Shown in pieces: positions 34,071-45,740 of a DNA stretch of 64,000 nt. The position numbers and the translations under genes were made by a program. Below the pieces are notes generated by a model, which saw nothing but the letters and a program-made list of their open reading frames with translations, was not told the origin of the DNA and made no database searches. Position 1 is the stretch's first letter. The number at the start of each line of letters is the position of its first letter. Source of the DNA: Pontederia crassipes (lineage: Eukaryota > Streptophyta > Magnoliopsida > Commelinales > Pontederiaceae); the NCBI GenBank assembly GCA_030549335.1, contig CM060194.1, positions 75,242,077-75,306,076 of the forward strand, read 5' to 3'.

Positions 34071-35155
34071 TTATGGCTTGAGATCAATCCAACAAAGATT
34101 GATGTTATCGTTGACACTGCCGCCGTCAACAGCATGGCTTGCTTCGAGCTTTCTGTGGGATGGGTAGGAATAACACATAATCTTCTTCTCAATGTTAGGG
34201 ACAACATTGTTGAAGATGCAATTAGTGGCGCTGAGGAACAATAGCCCTGTGCTCTCCTTGTTCCATCCAAATTTCCATTGTTTTCTTAAAGATTCAAGCT
34301 CGTAATTATGCACTGAATCACCTCATACGAGTCGTAAATGTGCACTGAATCACCTGAGAGGTTGAAGTGGCCGAAGACAGAGAAAATACCATCCATCTCC
34401 ACCAAACTGTGCAGGTGGGCGGCGATGTGCTCAACATGCATTGGTGCCTCCATGATGACTTACGTCACAAATCCATCACTAAGGCGATAGATTGTCAATC
34501 TCCCATGGTCGTCCAAGCCGTAGAAGCGGCCCTTGAAGAAGAGAAGCTTCGAATGCGCCTCTCCGAAATCGTCTGTCGATCCTCGGTGACGCAGGCAGAT
34601 GCATGCTCATTTCTTGTCCAGTGCAACTGGTCGACAGTAGGAGCATATCGTGATCCCAGACACAGTTAGTGTGAGCAGGCCAATGGCTATGCAATCATGC
34701 GAGGTTGGAGGCGACGAGAAATTGAACGTCCACATGTCGAATAATCTTACTTCGAGAAGCCTAATGGTCTCCCTCGTCAAAGGGTTGAAGAACATGGCTA
34801 CACCTGCGCTACCACGACCGCGTGGGGCGAGCAAAAGCCAACCGTGATTGGCGCATACGATAGAGATGTCCTCGGGAAGGAGGCTCGATGATATGTCGAT
34901 GGTGAAGTTTTCAGGAAGGGATCGGACAGGGTGCACGTCCTGTTGTCGTCCGAGAAGGCATGAATTCCCGTAGGAGATGGCAGCGCGGTGGAGGCGTGGC
35001 GCCAGTACTGCAGTTGATCTCCAGTGCTTGCACACCTGCGACAACGAGATGCGATTGCCAATATGCAGTCGGCCTATAATCTGCTCCAAAGCATCTTGTG
35101 GTATGTCCCATTTTTCTTGGACATCGTTGATGCACATCTCCTCCATCAAAGTCAT
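34071..35155 (-). pseudogene. Broken F-box/DUF295 (KIB-type) gene
   Basis: The minus strand reads an F-box (WDIPQDALEQIIGRL...ISLSQVCKHWRS) followed by a DUF295-type beta-propeller region (HGWLLLAPR, FFNPLTRETI, KLLFFKGRFYGLD, WIDLKP at the end). Such proteins act as substrate adaptors of SCF ubiquitin ligases. The first ATG in the F-box frame is at 35155. TGA at 34607-34609 interrupts the frame, a TAA follows after LSDGFVT at about 34466, and a 32-bp tandem duplication (about 34300-34362) shifts the frame before the last 75 residues. Readable parts together approach a normal length. With three breaks it is unlikely to be functional. Confidence 0.8.
34300..34362 (-). repeat. 32-bp tandem duplication in the F-box pseudogene
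   Basis: TCGTAA..GCACTGAATCACCT occurs twice with a 32-bp period. A 32-bp insertion shifts the reading frame, and the C-terminal part of the pseudogene is indeed in another frame. Confidence 0.75.
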
Positions 35156-36173
35156 CTTCCTCCTCCAGCGAAAAAGGAGACAGCTTTTTCCGTTTGCTTG
35201 ATGGCTCCACAGCTTCGTGATCTCTTGAAGGGGTCGACTTCTCCGGGTTTCGATGATGCATAAAGGCGGTGCTGGAGGACGACGCGGACACCCACCGTAC
35301 ACTCGAGGACTCCAGGCAACGTGCGTACACTAGTCGCCAATGTAGACAAACCCACCTTAGAGGCTCATTTGACAAATAATCAAGGGCGGCACAGTGAATG
35401 TTGGTGGTGAAGTCTGGTGTGTTATTAAAAAATTAATATTTGAATAATAAATTATATAAGATGTGGGCCGAGGTAACTTGTTTTATGTGTATAAAAGACA
35501 TATTTACCCATATTACATATTTAAAATATTTATAATGATTTAACTAGGGGTGAGCACATATCTAGACGACTCGGATGGTCGCCCTAGCCCGCATCGGCCC
35601 GGATTTTTTGAATTTTTCTCAACCCGATGAATAATTTGGTCAAGATAGGGACTCATTTTCTTAAGATGGGTTTTACGTCACGACCCGATTGACTATATTA
35701 TATTCATATTAAATTATGTTTAAATAAAATATTTATATTAATTTTAAATATAATTTTATATTTTTTGATATATAATGAGCAATAGATAATTACTTTACCG
35801 CTTAATTTATTTTTCTTTTTTATTTTTTTGAACTATTTTATTCATTTATTTTTAAAAAAATGATAGATTGAGAGAGAGAGAGGAGAGAGAGGTTGTTTAA
35901 TTTGATAAGAAGAGAAATAATTTAATTTGATAATAAAATATGAATTAATTTAGTCTAAAATTATATATTTCTCTTCATTTCATCAATTTGATTAAATGAA
36001 AAATATAGTGTTTGAAGGACTTAGCTATTTCAGCTCACCATCTTAACTTAAATAAAAAATATAATCAAACATGATTTACCTATTTTTATTTTTCCATATT
36101 CCACCCCACCTAAATTCCTCAATCTAAACAAACCTTAAATCCCTTCGGATGTGAAACAAAAAACGCTTACCTA

Positions 36174-36347
36174 AGTGATTTAATATTCAAGCAACAACAA
36201 TGCAGTGATTTAATATCCAAGCAACAACAATGCAAATAGAAAATGAATCGAAGTTGGTTTATGATAGAATCCTAATCATAATCTAATCACACTGAAAATA
36301 AATATGATAGAATCCTAATCCCAATCTAATCACACTGAAAATAAAAA
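36174..36347. repeat. Two adjacent local duplications
   Basis: A 30-bp unit ending AAGCAACAACAATGCA is doubled at about 36174-36233. Just after it, a 43-bp unit containing GATAGAATCCTAATC is doubled at about 36262-36347. Confidence 0.85.
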
Positions 36348-36847
36348 AAGTAACAAGAAAAAACAAATAAAGAATATTAATATTTTTCCCTTTAATAAGA
36401 TAATATTTCTTTTCTAAAAGATAATGTACAATTAAACAATATTTTCTTTCTAGAAAACAATGTGTTATTTTCAAAATATAAAAAAAAACAAAGAATTCAA
36501 TTTCAGTTAAATTAAGATTATTTTTTTTTCTTTTCTATCAATCTGAGTATGATTAAAATATGTGATACAAGTATCATAAAATAAATAATATGCCCTTTCT
36601 AAAAATAATCTATTGTTTTCATAATAAATAAATAATATTTTTAGAAGGTTATGATGTACAAGTATAATACAATACATAATATTTTATTTTTCAAAAGTTA
36701 ATTAATGTATTATTTTTGGAATTAAAAAATAAAACCATGAATTCAAATTGAGTCCAAATAATTTAAATTAAAGAATTGAAGTTGAGCCCAAGTAATACTA
36801 ATATTTATTTATATCTCATTTCTAAAAAAAAGATAATGAACAAGTAT

Positions 36848-36868
36848 CTATCTCTATCTCTATCTCTA

Positions 36869-36964
<96 letters not shown>
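36848..36964. repeat. Compound microsatellite (TATCTC)n(TC)n(TA)n
   Basis: Uninterrupted run of TATCTC units, then CT, then TA dinucleotides. An (AAT)n run follows at about 37014-37035. Confidence 0.95.
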
Positions 36965-36965
<1 letters not shown>

Positions 36966-39235
36966 CATCTCCACACGACATCTCCACATTTTTTTGTAAA
37001 AAATTCATTTGAAATAATAATAATAATAATAATAATATATATATGTGAATAGTATATCTATCCAGATAAAAAAATCTACTTTAGTTATGTAAGATAAGAT
37101 AATTTTCGGTATCTAACTACTTCTTATAGTTCAATTGAAGTATAATAACTTCATATAATGAAATTAATCAATTTATATATAAATAGATAAGTGTATAAGA
37201 AAATTAGTATAATTTAATTTCTTTTCTAAAATACTATTATTTTGTTGTCATTATAATCATAACCACTATATCATACTTTAATCATATGATTTAATTTTTA
37301 TTTAAGTATTATGATCCAAGGAATAAAATAATAAGCACAATTAATTGGGATCACTTAAATAAATTGGATAAATGGCTCTCAACGGTGGGCGCTCAATTTT
37401 TTCCCTATTCATACGCTTGTGTGAACCGTAACTAGACATGCTTGGCCATCAAATGAAGCATAAAACAAGAATGTGTCATTACACAATCATAATTCTCAAA
37501 CAAAAATACTAACATGGAAAAACAAAATGGAGACAAGCCTTTGGAGAAATATCCTAGAACCAATTAGTCACAACTTAGTCATTGATCAGAATAACCAAGG
37601 AGGAGGAGGGCGAAATTATGAAAGAGAGCAAGAACTTACAAGCAGGTAAAATAGATGGTGAAACTCTTCACACAAGAGTGCCAACCAAATCCTCTTTCTC
37701 TGCATAACACAAAAGTGGAGCCTTGGTGGGCCAAGAACAACTCGATGGTACCAAGCAGGAAGGATTGCACCTTTTGAGCTCGATGAAACCATCGGATTGA
37801 CCTTCACCTCCTTCACTTGGCGCCTTCCAAAACCAAGCCTTCGCTGGATCAAAAGAGAATGGTGACGTGAAACTAGGGCACAAAAAGGGATATCAGGCTA
37901 GGGCAAATGAAAAGAAAAATACAATGTCCTTGAAAGGGGAAAAGAAAAATACACTTATCGGAGTTGGGTCGTCCTAAGCTCGAGATCGCCTTGAGCGCCC
38001 ACCGTCGACTCACCTTACAAGAGCTCAGAAGACGATCATTCGAAAGGATAAAATGTGAATCAACAAGCATATGAGTAAGGAAAAAAAATTGAGTGCGCTG
38101 GTGGACTAAGAGGCGTATGATGGCCAGTTTATCCTAATAAATTATATGCTTTTTTCCATTCTCCATCTTAGTTTTAATTTATTATTATTTTTTTATTAAA
38201 TTTAGTATGATTATAAAATAATAGTGAAAATAATATAAAATTTATGTAAATTATGAAGCAAGAAACAAACAAATGGGAAAAACATGTTAGGAATGTGTGT
38301 TTGAACCTCAACCACTTGGGTTACTACAACCACACCTACCAAATATACAAGAAGTACATATCTGATTGGAGATGGCGAATAAACTACTTAATCGTTTGTT
38401 CAAATGTATTTATCCATTTATACTCAATTCAAATGCATTCAAATTTGATTTTACTATTTTAATCCAGGCCAACATGTTTTTTGACCCCCACAAACATAAA
38501 TTCGTAGAGCTTTTAAGTACTAAAATTAATTTTTAACAATTTTGATGCTCTCCATCGATCACGAGAGTCTCCATCGACATTAAAAATCTCAATCGACTAT
38601 GAAGATCTCTATTATCAATTTAACGATTTAATAATAAAATAATTATCCATACCATCAATTAGATGATGCACAATTAATCTCCATAATTCTATTACCTATA
38701 ATTATTCATTTCAATTAGCAATTGTCAACAATGATCAATTGATCATTAACTAATTATCAATATAACAATAAATAATTTGTTAATCCGATGATAATCAGTC
38801 TACCAATTAATGACAATCAATCTATGATTAATCATGATGCTATGAATATACCAATTAATCATGCATGATCATAATAGTATAATCAATTTAATCAATTGGC
38901 AATATATAGGATCAAGATCAAATCAAATAATGATATCAAGCTCAATGCAAAATAATATATATCTGGATACAATTTGTCTCTTTTGGTTCGAATACAAGTC
39001 GCGATAATATTCATTTTAGATGTGGACAAACGAATTATGTTAGGATTGTGCCAGGATCAGTCAAATTGAGTCTGACCTAATCCATGCCATCTTAGCATGG
39101 GGTGACATTGTGCTATTATGATTGTTAAATATATGATAAAAATTATATATAATATATATGATTAAATATTAAATATGTAATAAAAAATAAAAAATCGTGC
39201 TGTGGACCGGTCATTTATCTTCTCTGTCATTCTTA

Positions 39236-39625
39236 GGGTCTGTTTGGTTCAAATTCATTAAAGAAAAAAGAAGGTAAAGAATGGGAAAAGAAATGATGGG
39301 AAGAGAATGTAGGAGAATGAAGATGAATAGTTACTCTTGTTTGGTTCACGCCATTAAAGAGAAGAGAAAAAAATGAATGCTAAGTGATAATTTTATTTGG
39401 ACGATTATATCCTTTATATATATACTTATATGTTTAATTTATATGATTAAAAATGAAAATACATGTTAAATGTGTCTTTCTACTCATTTCCACTCCGATT
39501 TAAAGATGAAAGAATTAGAAGAGAAAGGAGGAACTTTTTCTTCCATTCTCCTTCAACTTAATTCAAACAACGAAGAGAATCCTTTGTCTTTCCATCTATT
39601 CCTTTCTTTCACCCCTAATCAGGAC
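39236..39625 (+). mobile_element. MITE, copy 1, upstream of the P-loop ATPase gene
   Basis: Begins GGGTCTGTTTGGTTC and ends near CACCCCTAATCAGG. It aligns by eye over its whole length with the reverse complement of 61454-61843, sharing AATTCATTAA, GGTAAAGAATG and TATATGTTTAATTTATATG. There is no coding capacity. Its right end is about 100 bp before the start codon of the next gene. Confidence 0.65.
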
Positions 39626-39725
39626 TTAATGAAATTTTATATTCTACCAATGTCTGCGATACGTCCGTGACTCATACAAGCATTCCTTCGAGCAGACGAT
39701 GAGCACCGTGAAATAATCCTTCTCG

Positions 39726-42700
39726 ATGGTGGAGAGTTTTTTCTCAACGAACCAACAGCTCGCTGTCGCTGGTCTCAAGGCCTTCCCGCCCATCACGCTC
39801 CTCTCGGGGCCCCCTTGCTGGTGGTTTCACGTCCCCTTTTTTTCCAATTTCTTCGAGTTCTTTTCATAATCTTATCGTACGTTTCTGCATGTACGAGGAA
39901 AGAACAGTGGAAAGACTTCTCTGTTGTTCCAATTTGCAATCAACTGCGCTTCCGAGGGAGATAATGTAGTGTTCATATGTAGCAAGGGGAGATTAGAGCA
40001 CAAACCGCCCTTCCTGTCGCAGGCATATCTTGCTTTCTTTATGTTACTTGATTAGTGCGTTTTACTGCATGTATCGTCTGTTTATAGAAAGTTTATTTTG
40101 TTTTCAGGGCGTTGATCCTTCTTCAGATGTTCTTGACAGGATACAGATGAAGTACCGACCTTTTGTTTTTCTTATTTCTTTTCCTCCTTTCTTTTTCTTT
40201 ACCTCTTGGTTGCTTGACATTTGCATTATGTTTTTCCCTTTAGAAGGACTAGAAAGAGTCATTTATGCTAGGAGTATATTCATCACCCTCCTCCTACCTT
40301 TACACTTAAATGCGGCAAGCATTTGCATTGAAACTTATATAGGAGAAAAGAAAATATAAATCTGGGACAATATTTTTTAAAACGAAATGTGGGACAAGTT
40401 TCAGCTCAAACACTCCTTGGAGAAAGATTTGTATGGCATTGCTTAAAGATGTGATTGCATTTGAGCTTGTCGTGGTAATACTGCTTCAGTATCATTATTT
40501 TTTTTTAAAAAAAGTGGCTTTCATTTCATCAAGTTACTTCAAAAGAGCCAGAATACAAAAAAGGGCCTAGACACGGAGGTGGTCTGCCCTGCCAAAAATT
40601 GTCGCAGCGACTTGTGCGACCATATCGAGCTAGAAAGTGTGCGGCCCGAATGTCATGACGGGTGCGATAAGATACATTGTTTGGGCTAATAGACGTCAAG
40701 ACAGTTCTGATATCCGCAACGATCCCCCGCAAGCGCCAAGGACAGGGGCACATGTGGTTGATGGTGCGCACCAAGGTCTCAGAGTCAGAGTAGATTTGAG
40801 GATGCGAGAGTCCAATCTCCGAACATTTGCGCAGCCCAGTAAGCATGGCGTGAGCTTCGATCTCGATCACTGAGGAGGCAGACCTGGATTCCGATCCTGC
40901 AAAAATAAAAGATCTGTCGTGAGAGATAGTTAAGTACCCTAAACCCCCATCAGGCCCATCCCCATCTGGCCCGAGCGAGCCGTCCGAGCTGAAGACAGCC
41001 CAGCGCTGGGGTGGGGGCTCCCGCCGGACCCGCAAGTGCGGGTTGTAGGGGCAAAAAGCTTCAGTATCATTATTATTTGTCAGGAACTTGAATAATCTCA
41101 ACCTAATACTTCAAGCTTCCTCTCATAGTGTACTTGTAATGGGAACTGATCATAAATTGTCAGTTTTTTTTCTATTAATCACAAATTATGACTTTTTGAT
41201 AAGAAGATAGAAAAATACACCTAGAAAGAATGCTGAGATGGTGGATTAACTAGTCTAAACTATCTTATATGAGATTAAGGACAGAAAGACACATGTGATC
41301 ATACAACGAGGATTGCAGCACGTGATCTAGATTATATCTCTTTAGGTTGACAATGTGCTATATTCATTTTCTGCCCAATAGGAAGCATCTAACTGATAGT
41401 CTCGTTGCAGATATATAGAAGATCATGAAGGAATAAGGAAATATCTTGCAGCTTTTCATCTACACAAGTCCTTCCCAGCTGTGGTTATCATCGATGATTT
41501 TGGTGATTTCTTCAACGACAGGTAAATTATGTCTCTTCTACTAGTTTGAGGATTAAAACATTGGCATTATTCAGGGTGTGTCACCATTGTCTTGTCTGAG
41601 GAAAACTATGATAACCGTTAATATTTTGTAGCAATTGTCAGCACAAATATGGCAATGCGAGGGGCAGAGATCTAGCAATGATTCAAAGTCTGGCTTTGTG
41701 TCAAGATGCCGTAGCTCATGCTAAGTGAGAATTGAATTTATCAGAAAATACTATATAACTTTTCATATGAAGTTCCAGGGGTGCCTAATTTGTTGTTGCA
41801 TTATAGCATTTGCTTTCTTCATATAAGTAGGGCAGGAGTAGAGTTTAAGATTGAACTGCTATTAATTTGCTTTCTTAATAGCATGAAACTGCAACCTCAG
41901 AGCTTCTGCAAATTTCTTCTTGCTGACACGCACCAAGGAGACAGTCCAAGATTGCTATTCATATACAAAAGATGGATTCAATGCATCTTGAAAATTCAAG
42001 GTTCAGATTCTCCTCAGCTGTTAACATCAGATTCAATAGTAATAATAATTTTTTTTGACGGGTAATAATGTTTTTATGTAGCAATTATAAGTTGTCTCTC
42101 TGGATATTATATTGATTGTTGTGCATACCGTCAACACTGCACCATGCATCTCCAACGACTACAAACGAGGTGGCCATCCCCTCTCTTTTGTGACAAGGAG
42201 TCTTTCCTTCTCAGTTACAGCGGCTCTCTCTGGAGTATTTATATTTAGCTCTTTCAAGCTGTTACAAGAGTCTTTTCGGTTTAGTCATTTCTAAAAGCAA
42301 TATGGCTACCAACCAGATCGAGAAAACAAAAAAGGAAATATAGTATCTAAAATAGCTTGTTCTTTTTCCTTACATGCAGAAAATACAAAATATGATGATT
42401 TATTCTGGAAGAATGCTTTTTAAATTAAGTCTTGCAAGAAAATAAAGACCAGACTATTGCTGGTGCAATGTGTTTAAATCATTGCAATGCCTTTTGTCAT
42501 ATATATCATTATTTACTAAGGCTCCTTAAGGAGTTAGAGACAATCACTAATGTTGTCAGATTAGTATAAGTTAAGATGGCATTAATTTGACAACTTTCAG
42601 CATATCAATCTGGTAAACTAATAAACTTTTGCTTTGTCATTATAGGTGATAATTCTTCTTTTATACTAAAGAATAGCAGCAATTCAGGAAACAAATTTGA

Positions 42701-42770
42701 GGGGATGAGATGTGCAAAATATTCTATAGCACTTCAGTACCTTTTATTGGAAGATGTTTTTGAAAGCTGA
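39726..42770 (+). CDS. Small RecA-like P-loop ATPase, SWSAP1-like (7 exons, 243 aa)
   Basis: Exons by splice-phase reading: 39726-39820, 39908-40022, 40108-40151, 41411-41521, 41632-41724, 41882-42061, 42677-42770. Phases are consistent throughout and the total is 732 bp. The first ATG follows an in-frame TAA at 39714. Walker A is GPPCCGKTS, formed across the exon 1/2 junction. A Walker B-like VVIIDDFGDFF lies in exon 4. The C-terminus reads KYSIALQYLLLEDV. The size and motifs fit the SWSAP1-like branch of RAD51-related ATPases, which in animals pairs with a SWIM-domain protein in recombinational repair. The plant role is inferred. Intron 2 uses a GC donor (CAG/GCATAT). Intron 3 holds a LINE fragment. 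Confidence 0.78.
40483..41074 (-). mobile_element. 5'-truncated LINE insertion in an intron, with 17-bp target duplication
   Basis: The insert 40500-41057 is flanked by two perfect copies of GCTTCAGTATCATTATT (40483-40499 and 41058-41074). On the minus strand it ends in an A/T homopolymer tail next to the left copy. Severe 5' truncation plus a long exact target duplication and a tail is the signature of target-primed reverse transcription. It lies antisense to the host gene, within its third intron. Confidence 0.88.
40529..41057 (-). pseudogene. LINE ORF2 C-terminal RNase H-like domain (truncated)
   Basis: The minus-strand frame stays open from the truncation point to a stop at 40529. It reads an RVT_3/RNase H-type fold: DGS near the start, IEIEAHAM with the catalytic glutamate, SDSETLV, and a late H-x2-A-H-F-L-A block. 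Plant L1-type LINEs carry such a domain at the end of ORF2. The upstream endonuclease and reverse transcriptase are missing, so it is inert. The intact frame suggests a young copy. Confidence 0.75.
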
Positions 42771-43016
42771 GATGCTCTCTCAACCACCCTGTTATTGCAG
42801 CCATTGATATTGGGTAGAGTCGCGAGCATCTATTTCATTATATTTCCAGTTATCAGATGTATTAATATGTTATATTGATAGGTCATAATATGGTGCCGGG
42901 GTTAGTTGTGAAAGCATCCATATGCATGATTTACTTTTGTGATAAATGTTTATAATGGCATGCCAGAACTCTGATATTTTTTTTTGGGGTAAATAGAACT
43001 CTGATATTAAAGAATG

Positions 43017-43134
43017 CTCAGGAGTTTGCATGCAACAAGTTTTAGCATACAATTTTTTTTAAAAAAATGATATGACTCAGGAGTTTGCATGCAACAAGTT
43101 TTAGCATACAATTTTTTTTGAAAAAATGATATGA
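43017..43134. repeat. 59-bp tandem duplication
   Basis: Two 59-bp copies beginning CTCAGGAGTTTGCATGC differ at one base in the homopolymer stretch. They lie between the two convergent genes. Confidence 0.93.
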
Positions 43135-43793
43135 CCACGTGGAGCGAGGGATGATTGAACTTCCTGAGATTTTGAATTTCAATATATTTTCACTCTGATA
43201 GTATGACTCGATAGGCCGTCAAATTAATCTGATGGAATTAAATGGCTGTTATACTCCATTACATCTCCGTTTTTTCCTTTAACATATGGAAAAAATCTGC
43301 CCTTTAAAATAAGATCTTCTTGCATTTACATGTATTCTTTTATGGCAAAATGCAGTTGGTCACTTGAATGGAACAACTCAACAATGGTTGTCGGCAAGGT
43401 ATTAGAGTAATTGAGTTTTAATGTGTTTTCTAGTCTATTTCCAAATCAAGAGGGACCACGATGACTTTATTTTTCACGGCATGCAAAATTGACATGAATT
43501 TTAGGAGCATTAGAATTTGCAATGATTAGAAATTGAAACTGATCAACAGAGACCAAACGGCATGACCAATTTTGCATCATTGATCTCATCATACTAATTA
43601 TAAGATACATTTATCAGAAAGTTCAGAACCACATCAATGCTTTTTTATATTTTTAATGTAGAAGAAAGCTCAAACGCATGACTTTCTCAAGCAGCTACTA
43701 CTAGTTTCATGCAAGTCTCAGGGGAACGGTAACACAATTTGTTTCCTGTGTCTGTTAGTACTTCTAATTGGCAACATTTATACTCGCTCCATT

Positions 43794-45078
43794 TCAAGCA
43801 GTAGCAGATGCAAATGGCCCGTCATGAATTGGTCCTCCTACAAGAAAATCTACTGACTGACCGTCTTCAGACCCTTCATCATCTGCCGTTTCCCATAAGA
43901 AGTCGGCGTAAGCAGCAAGAACATGACTGCCAGGATGCAAACAGCAGTGAGAAAACTCTATAATTCTTCAATTAAGGAATAAGCCTCAGAAATCCAGACT
44001 ACTGAATTCCTCAGGATGTGAAGAGAAAAAAAAAACAAGCAAGGAAGATCGTAGTTAAAATTTTACCTGTCATGGGGAGCAGTCTGAACAGATCGTTCAA
44101 AGTAGCTGGTAGCTCTTTCTTTGTCCTGATGCAACTCCCAGACTATTTTAGCGTACTTTGAGAGGATCTCTCCGTCACCGGGGTTTGCGAGGATAGCCCG
44201 AGAGTAGTACTCCTCGGCCCTCTTATGGTCTCCTTTGGACTGCAGCACAAGCAAATCAAAGAGTAAGAGCTTTGAGTTGAAGGACAGGTCGAATGAAGAT
44301 TTTATTAATCGCAGCAGTCTCCTCCTCCATGCACAGAAAGCTAATAAAATACCTGGTAGAGGAACTCTGCATAGTTCCTCAAGAACAAGGCGTTGCTGGG
44401 ATTCTCCTGCACCATCTTCTTATAGTACATCTCCATGTCATACTGATCTCCTTCATGACCTGTCAACACTGCACGGTTACCGCCACAACCTCCGCCGCTG
44501 CCGTCGCAAGAGCCATCGTTGCCAGCCGTGAAGAGTCCTGATCCTATCCGGTCAATCCCGAGCCCCCTCGCAATGAACAAAGGCGACTCGAGGCTTCCTT
44601 TACCTTGCTCAAATCCCTTGTAATCGTGCATCGAGCTGCCTGCCTTCTGATCATGAACGCATTCCCCAGCAGGGGAGGTCCGGCGAGTCCTGTCGCCGTT
44701 GCTCCTCTCGCCCCGCTCCTGCACTTCTCCCTGGGAAAATTCTTTGGGGCTGTTCGCGGAGAAGGTAGGAATGCTGCGACGAGACGACGGCAAGGACGAG
44801 GGTGGCGGCTTCGAAGGAACGGTATGGTGCGACCGGTGCTCGTGGGAGCTGTCAGAGAGGATGGCATGGAGGTTGCCGTCGGAACGGATCCGGCGAAAGC
44901 CGAGGGACGAGGAGCTGTGATCGGAGTGGTCGGAGCCGGGAGAGAAGGCGGCGTGGAGGATGGCGGTGCTCTCGAGGTGGTGGTGGTGGTGGCTGCCGGG
45001 GCTGTCGGAGAAGTGAGGCGAGCAAGAGGAGGAGAGGAGAGATCCGAGGATTGGAGTGGACGAGCTCCTCAACAACAT
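43794..45078 (-). CDS. TPR-like superfamily protein (3 exons, 343 aa)
   Basis: Exons on the minus strand are 45078-44353, 44239-44067 and 43926-43794. All introns are GT-AG and the total is 1032 bp. The N-terminus MLLRSSSTPILGSLLSS is the hallmark of a plant family that includes Arabidopsis At5g20190 and At1g80130. A long Ser/His-rich, probably disordered region follows, with a Gly-rich patch near residue 205. The C-terminal half has three TPR-like units: EMYYKKMVQENPSNALFLRNYAEFLYQ, then AEEYYSRAILANPGDGEILSKYAKIVWEL, then TSYFERSVQTAPHDSHVLAAYADFLWE. TPR units bind other proteins, but the partner is unknown. The gene converges on the P-loop ATPase gene. A TATAAAT on the minus strand near 45175-45181 may be its TATA box. 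Confidence 0.9.
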
Positions 45079-45174
45079 TTCTCAGCTTGTCCTCTCTCCT
45101 ATAATAAGCAGAAGTTTACTTCAAATGAATATTTTGCTCCAATAACATAAGAACAGAGAGGAAAGAAACATCAG

Positions 45175-45182
45175 ATTTATAC
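45175..45182 (-). promoter_or_regulatory. Candidate TATA box of the TPR-like gene
   Basis: The minus strand reads GGTATAAAT about 100 bp before the start codon. The flanking 45185-45740 is GC-rich, as often seen at active plant promoters. Confidence 0.45.
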
Positions 45183-45740
45183 CACTGATCAAAGGAGGCA
45201 GAAGCGGACCAAAACTTCGAGTTCCTGGAAGACGAGAGGAGGAGGAGAAGAGCGAGAAGGAATCGAAGCATATGCCTCCTTATAAGACTTGGAGCAGTCA
45301 CGACTCACGAGCACTCGCTCACTGTGGAGAAGGCTCTACGGATTCGACGGTGGAGAACGCTCCGAGCCAAAAATACCATCTCGCTGGGGCTCCTACGGAG
45401 AACCTCACGAAGCTCGTGAGATGTGACAAATCGCAGTCCTACTGTCTCTTTCTTTTCGCTCCGCGTTGTGGTCGTAGGCGATTCGGAGTTGGATTCCCCG
45501 CGGACGACGACGCCGCTAATGAGTTTGGCGCGCGCGTGTGGTTCTTGTGGCGTGTGCGTCGCGGGGGGTGGGACCGTGACCTGTCTTGCTTTTAGTGTCA
45601 TCGGGCTGAATGCACGGTGGATGGTTGCTCTTCGTGCGCGAGATTTTAAACTCCGAGGGCGCTTCCCACGTGAACAAGGTGTGAGGGCCGATGCACTCAC
45701 CGCCCTCCCTTTCCTCGAGGGATCGTTTGCCAATGAAATT
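45183..45740. other. GC-rich stretch upstream of the TPR-like gene
   Basis: Overlapping frames on both strands (up to 142 residues) show no family and probably follow from base composition. It is likely promoter or 5' flank, or a lost exon of an unknown gene. Confidence 0.35.

Larger units (their letters stand above)
35303..39235. other. AT-rich intergenic DNA with small repeats
   Basis: No gene was recognised. 35545-35700 has hAT-like TAGGGGTGAGCA and GGCCCGG phrases without a matching second end. Two adjacent duplications lie at 36174-36234 and 36262-36347. 37500-38100 is less AT-rich with minus-strand frames of no known family. 38540-38960 carries repeated CTCCATCGA and ATTAATTATCAAT phrases. 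Confidence 0.45.

Noticed and set aside
45305-45733. 142-residue minus-strand frame upstream of the TPR-like gene
   Set aside because: GC-driven, overlaps equally long plus-strand frames, and has no recognisable domain or splice context.
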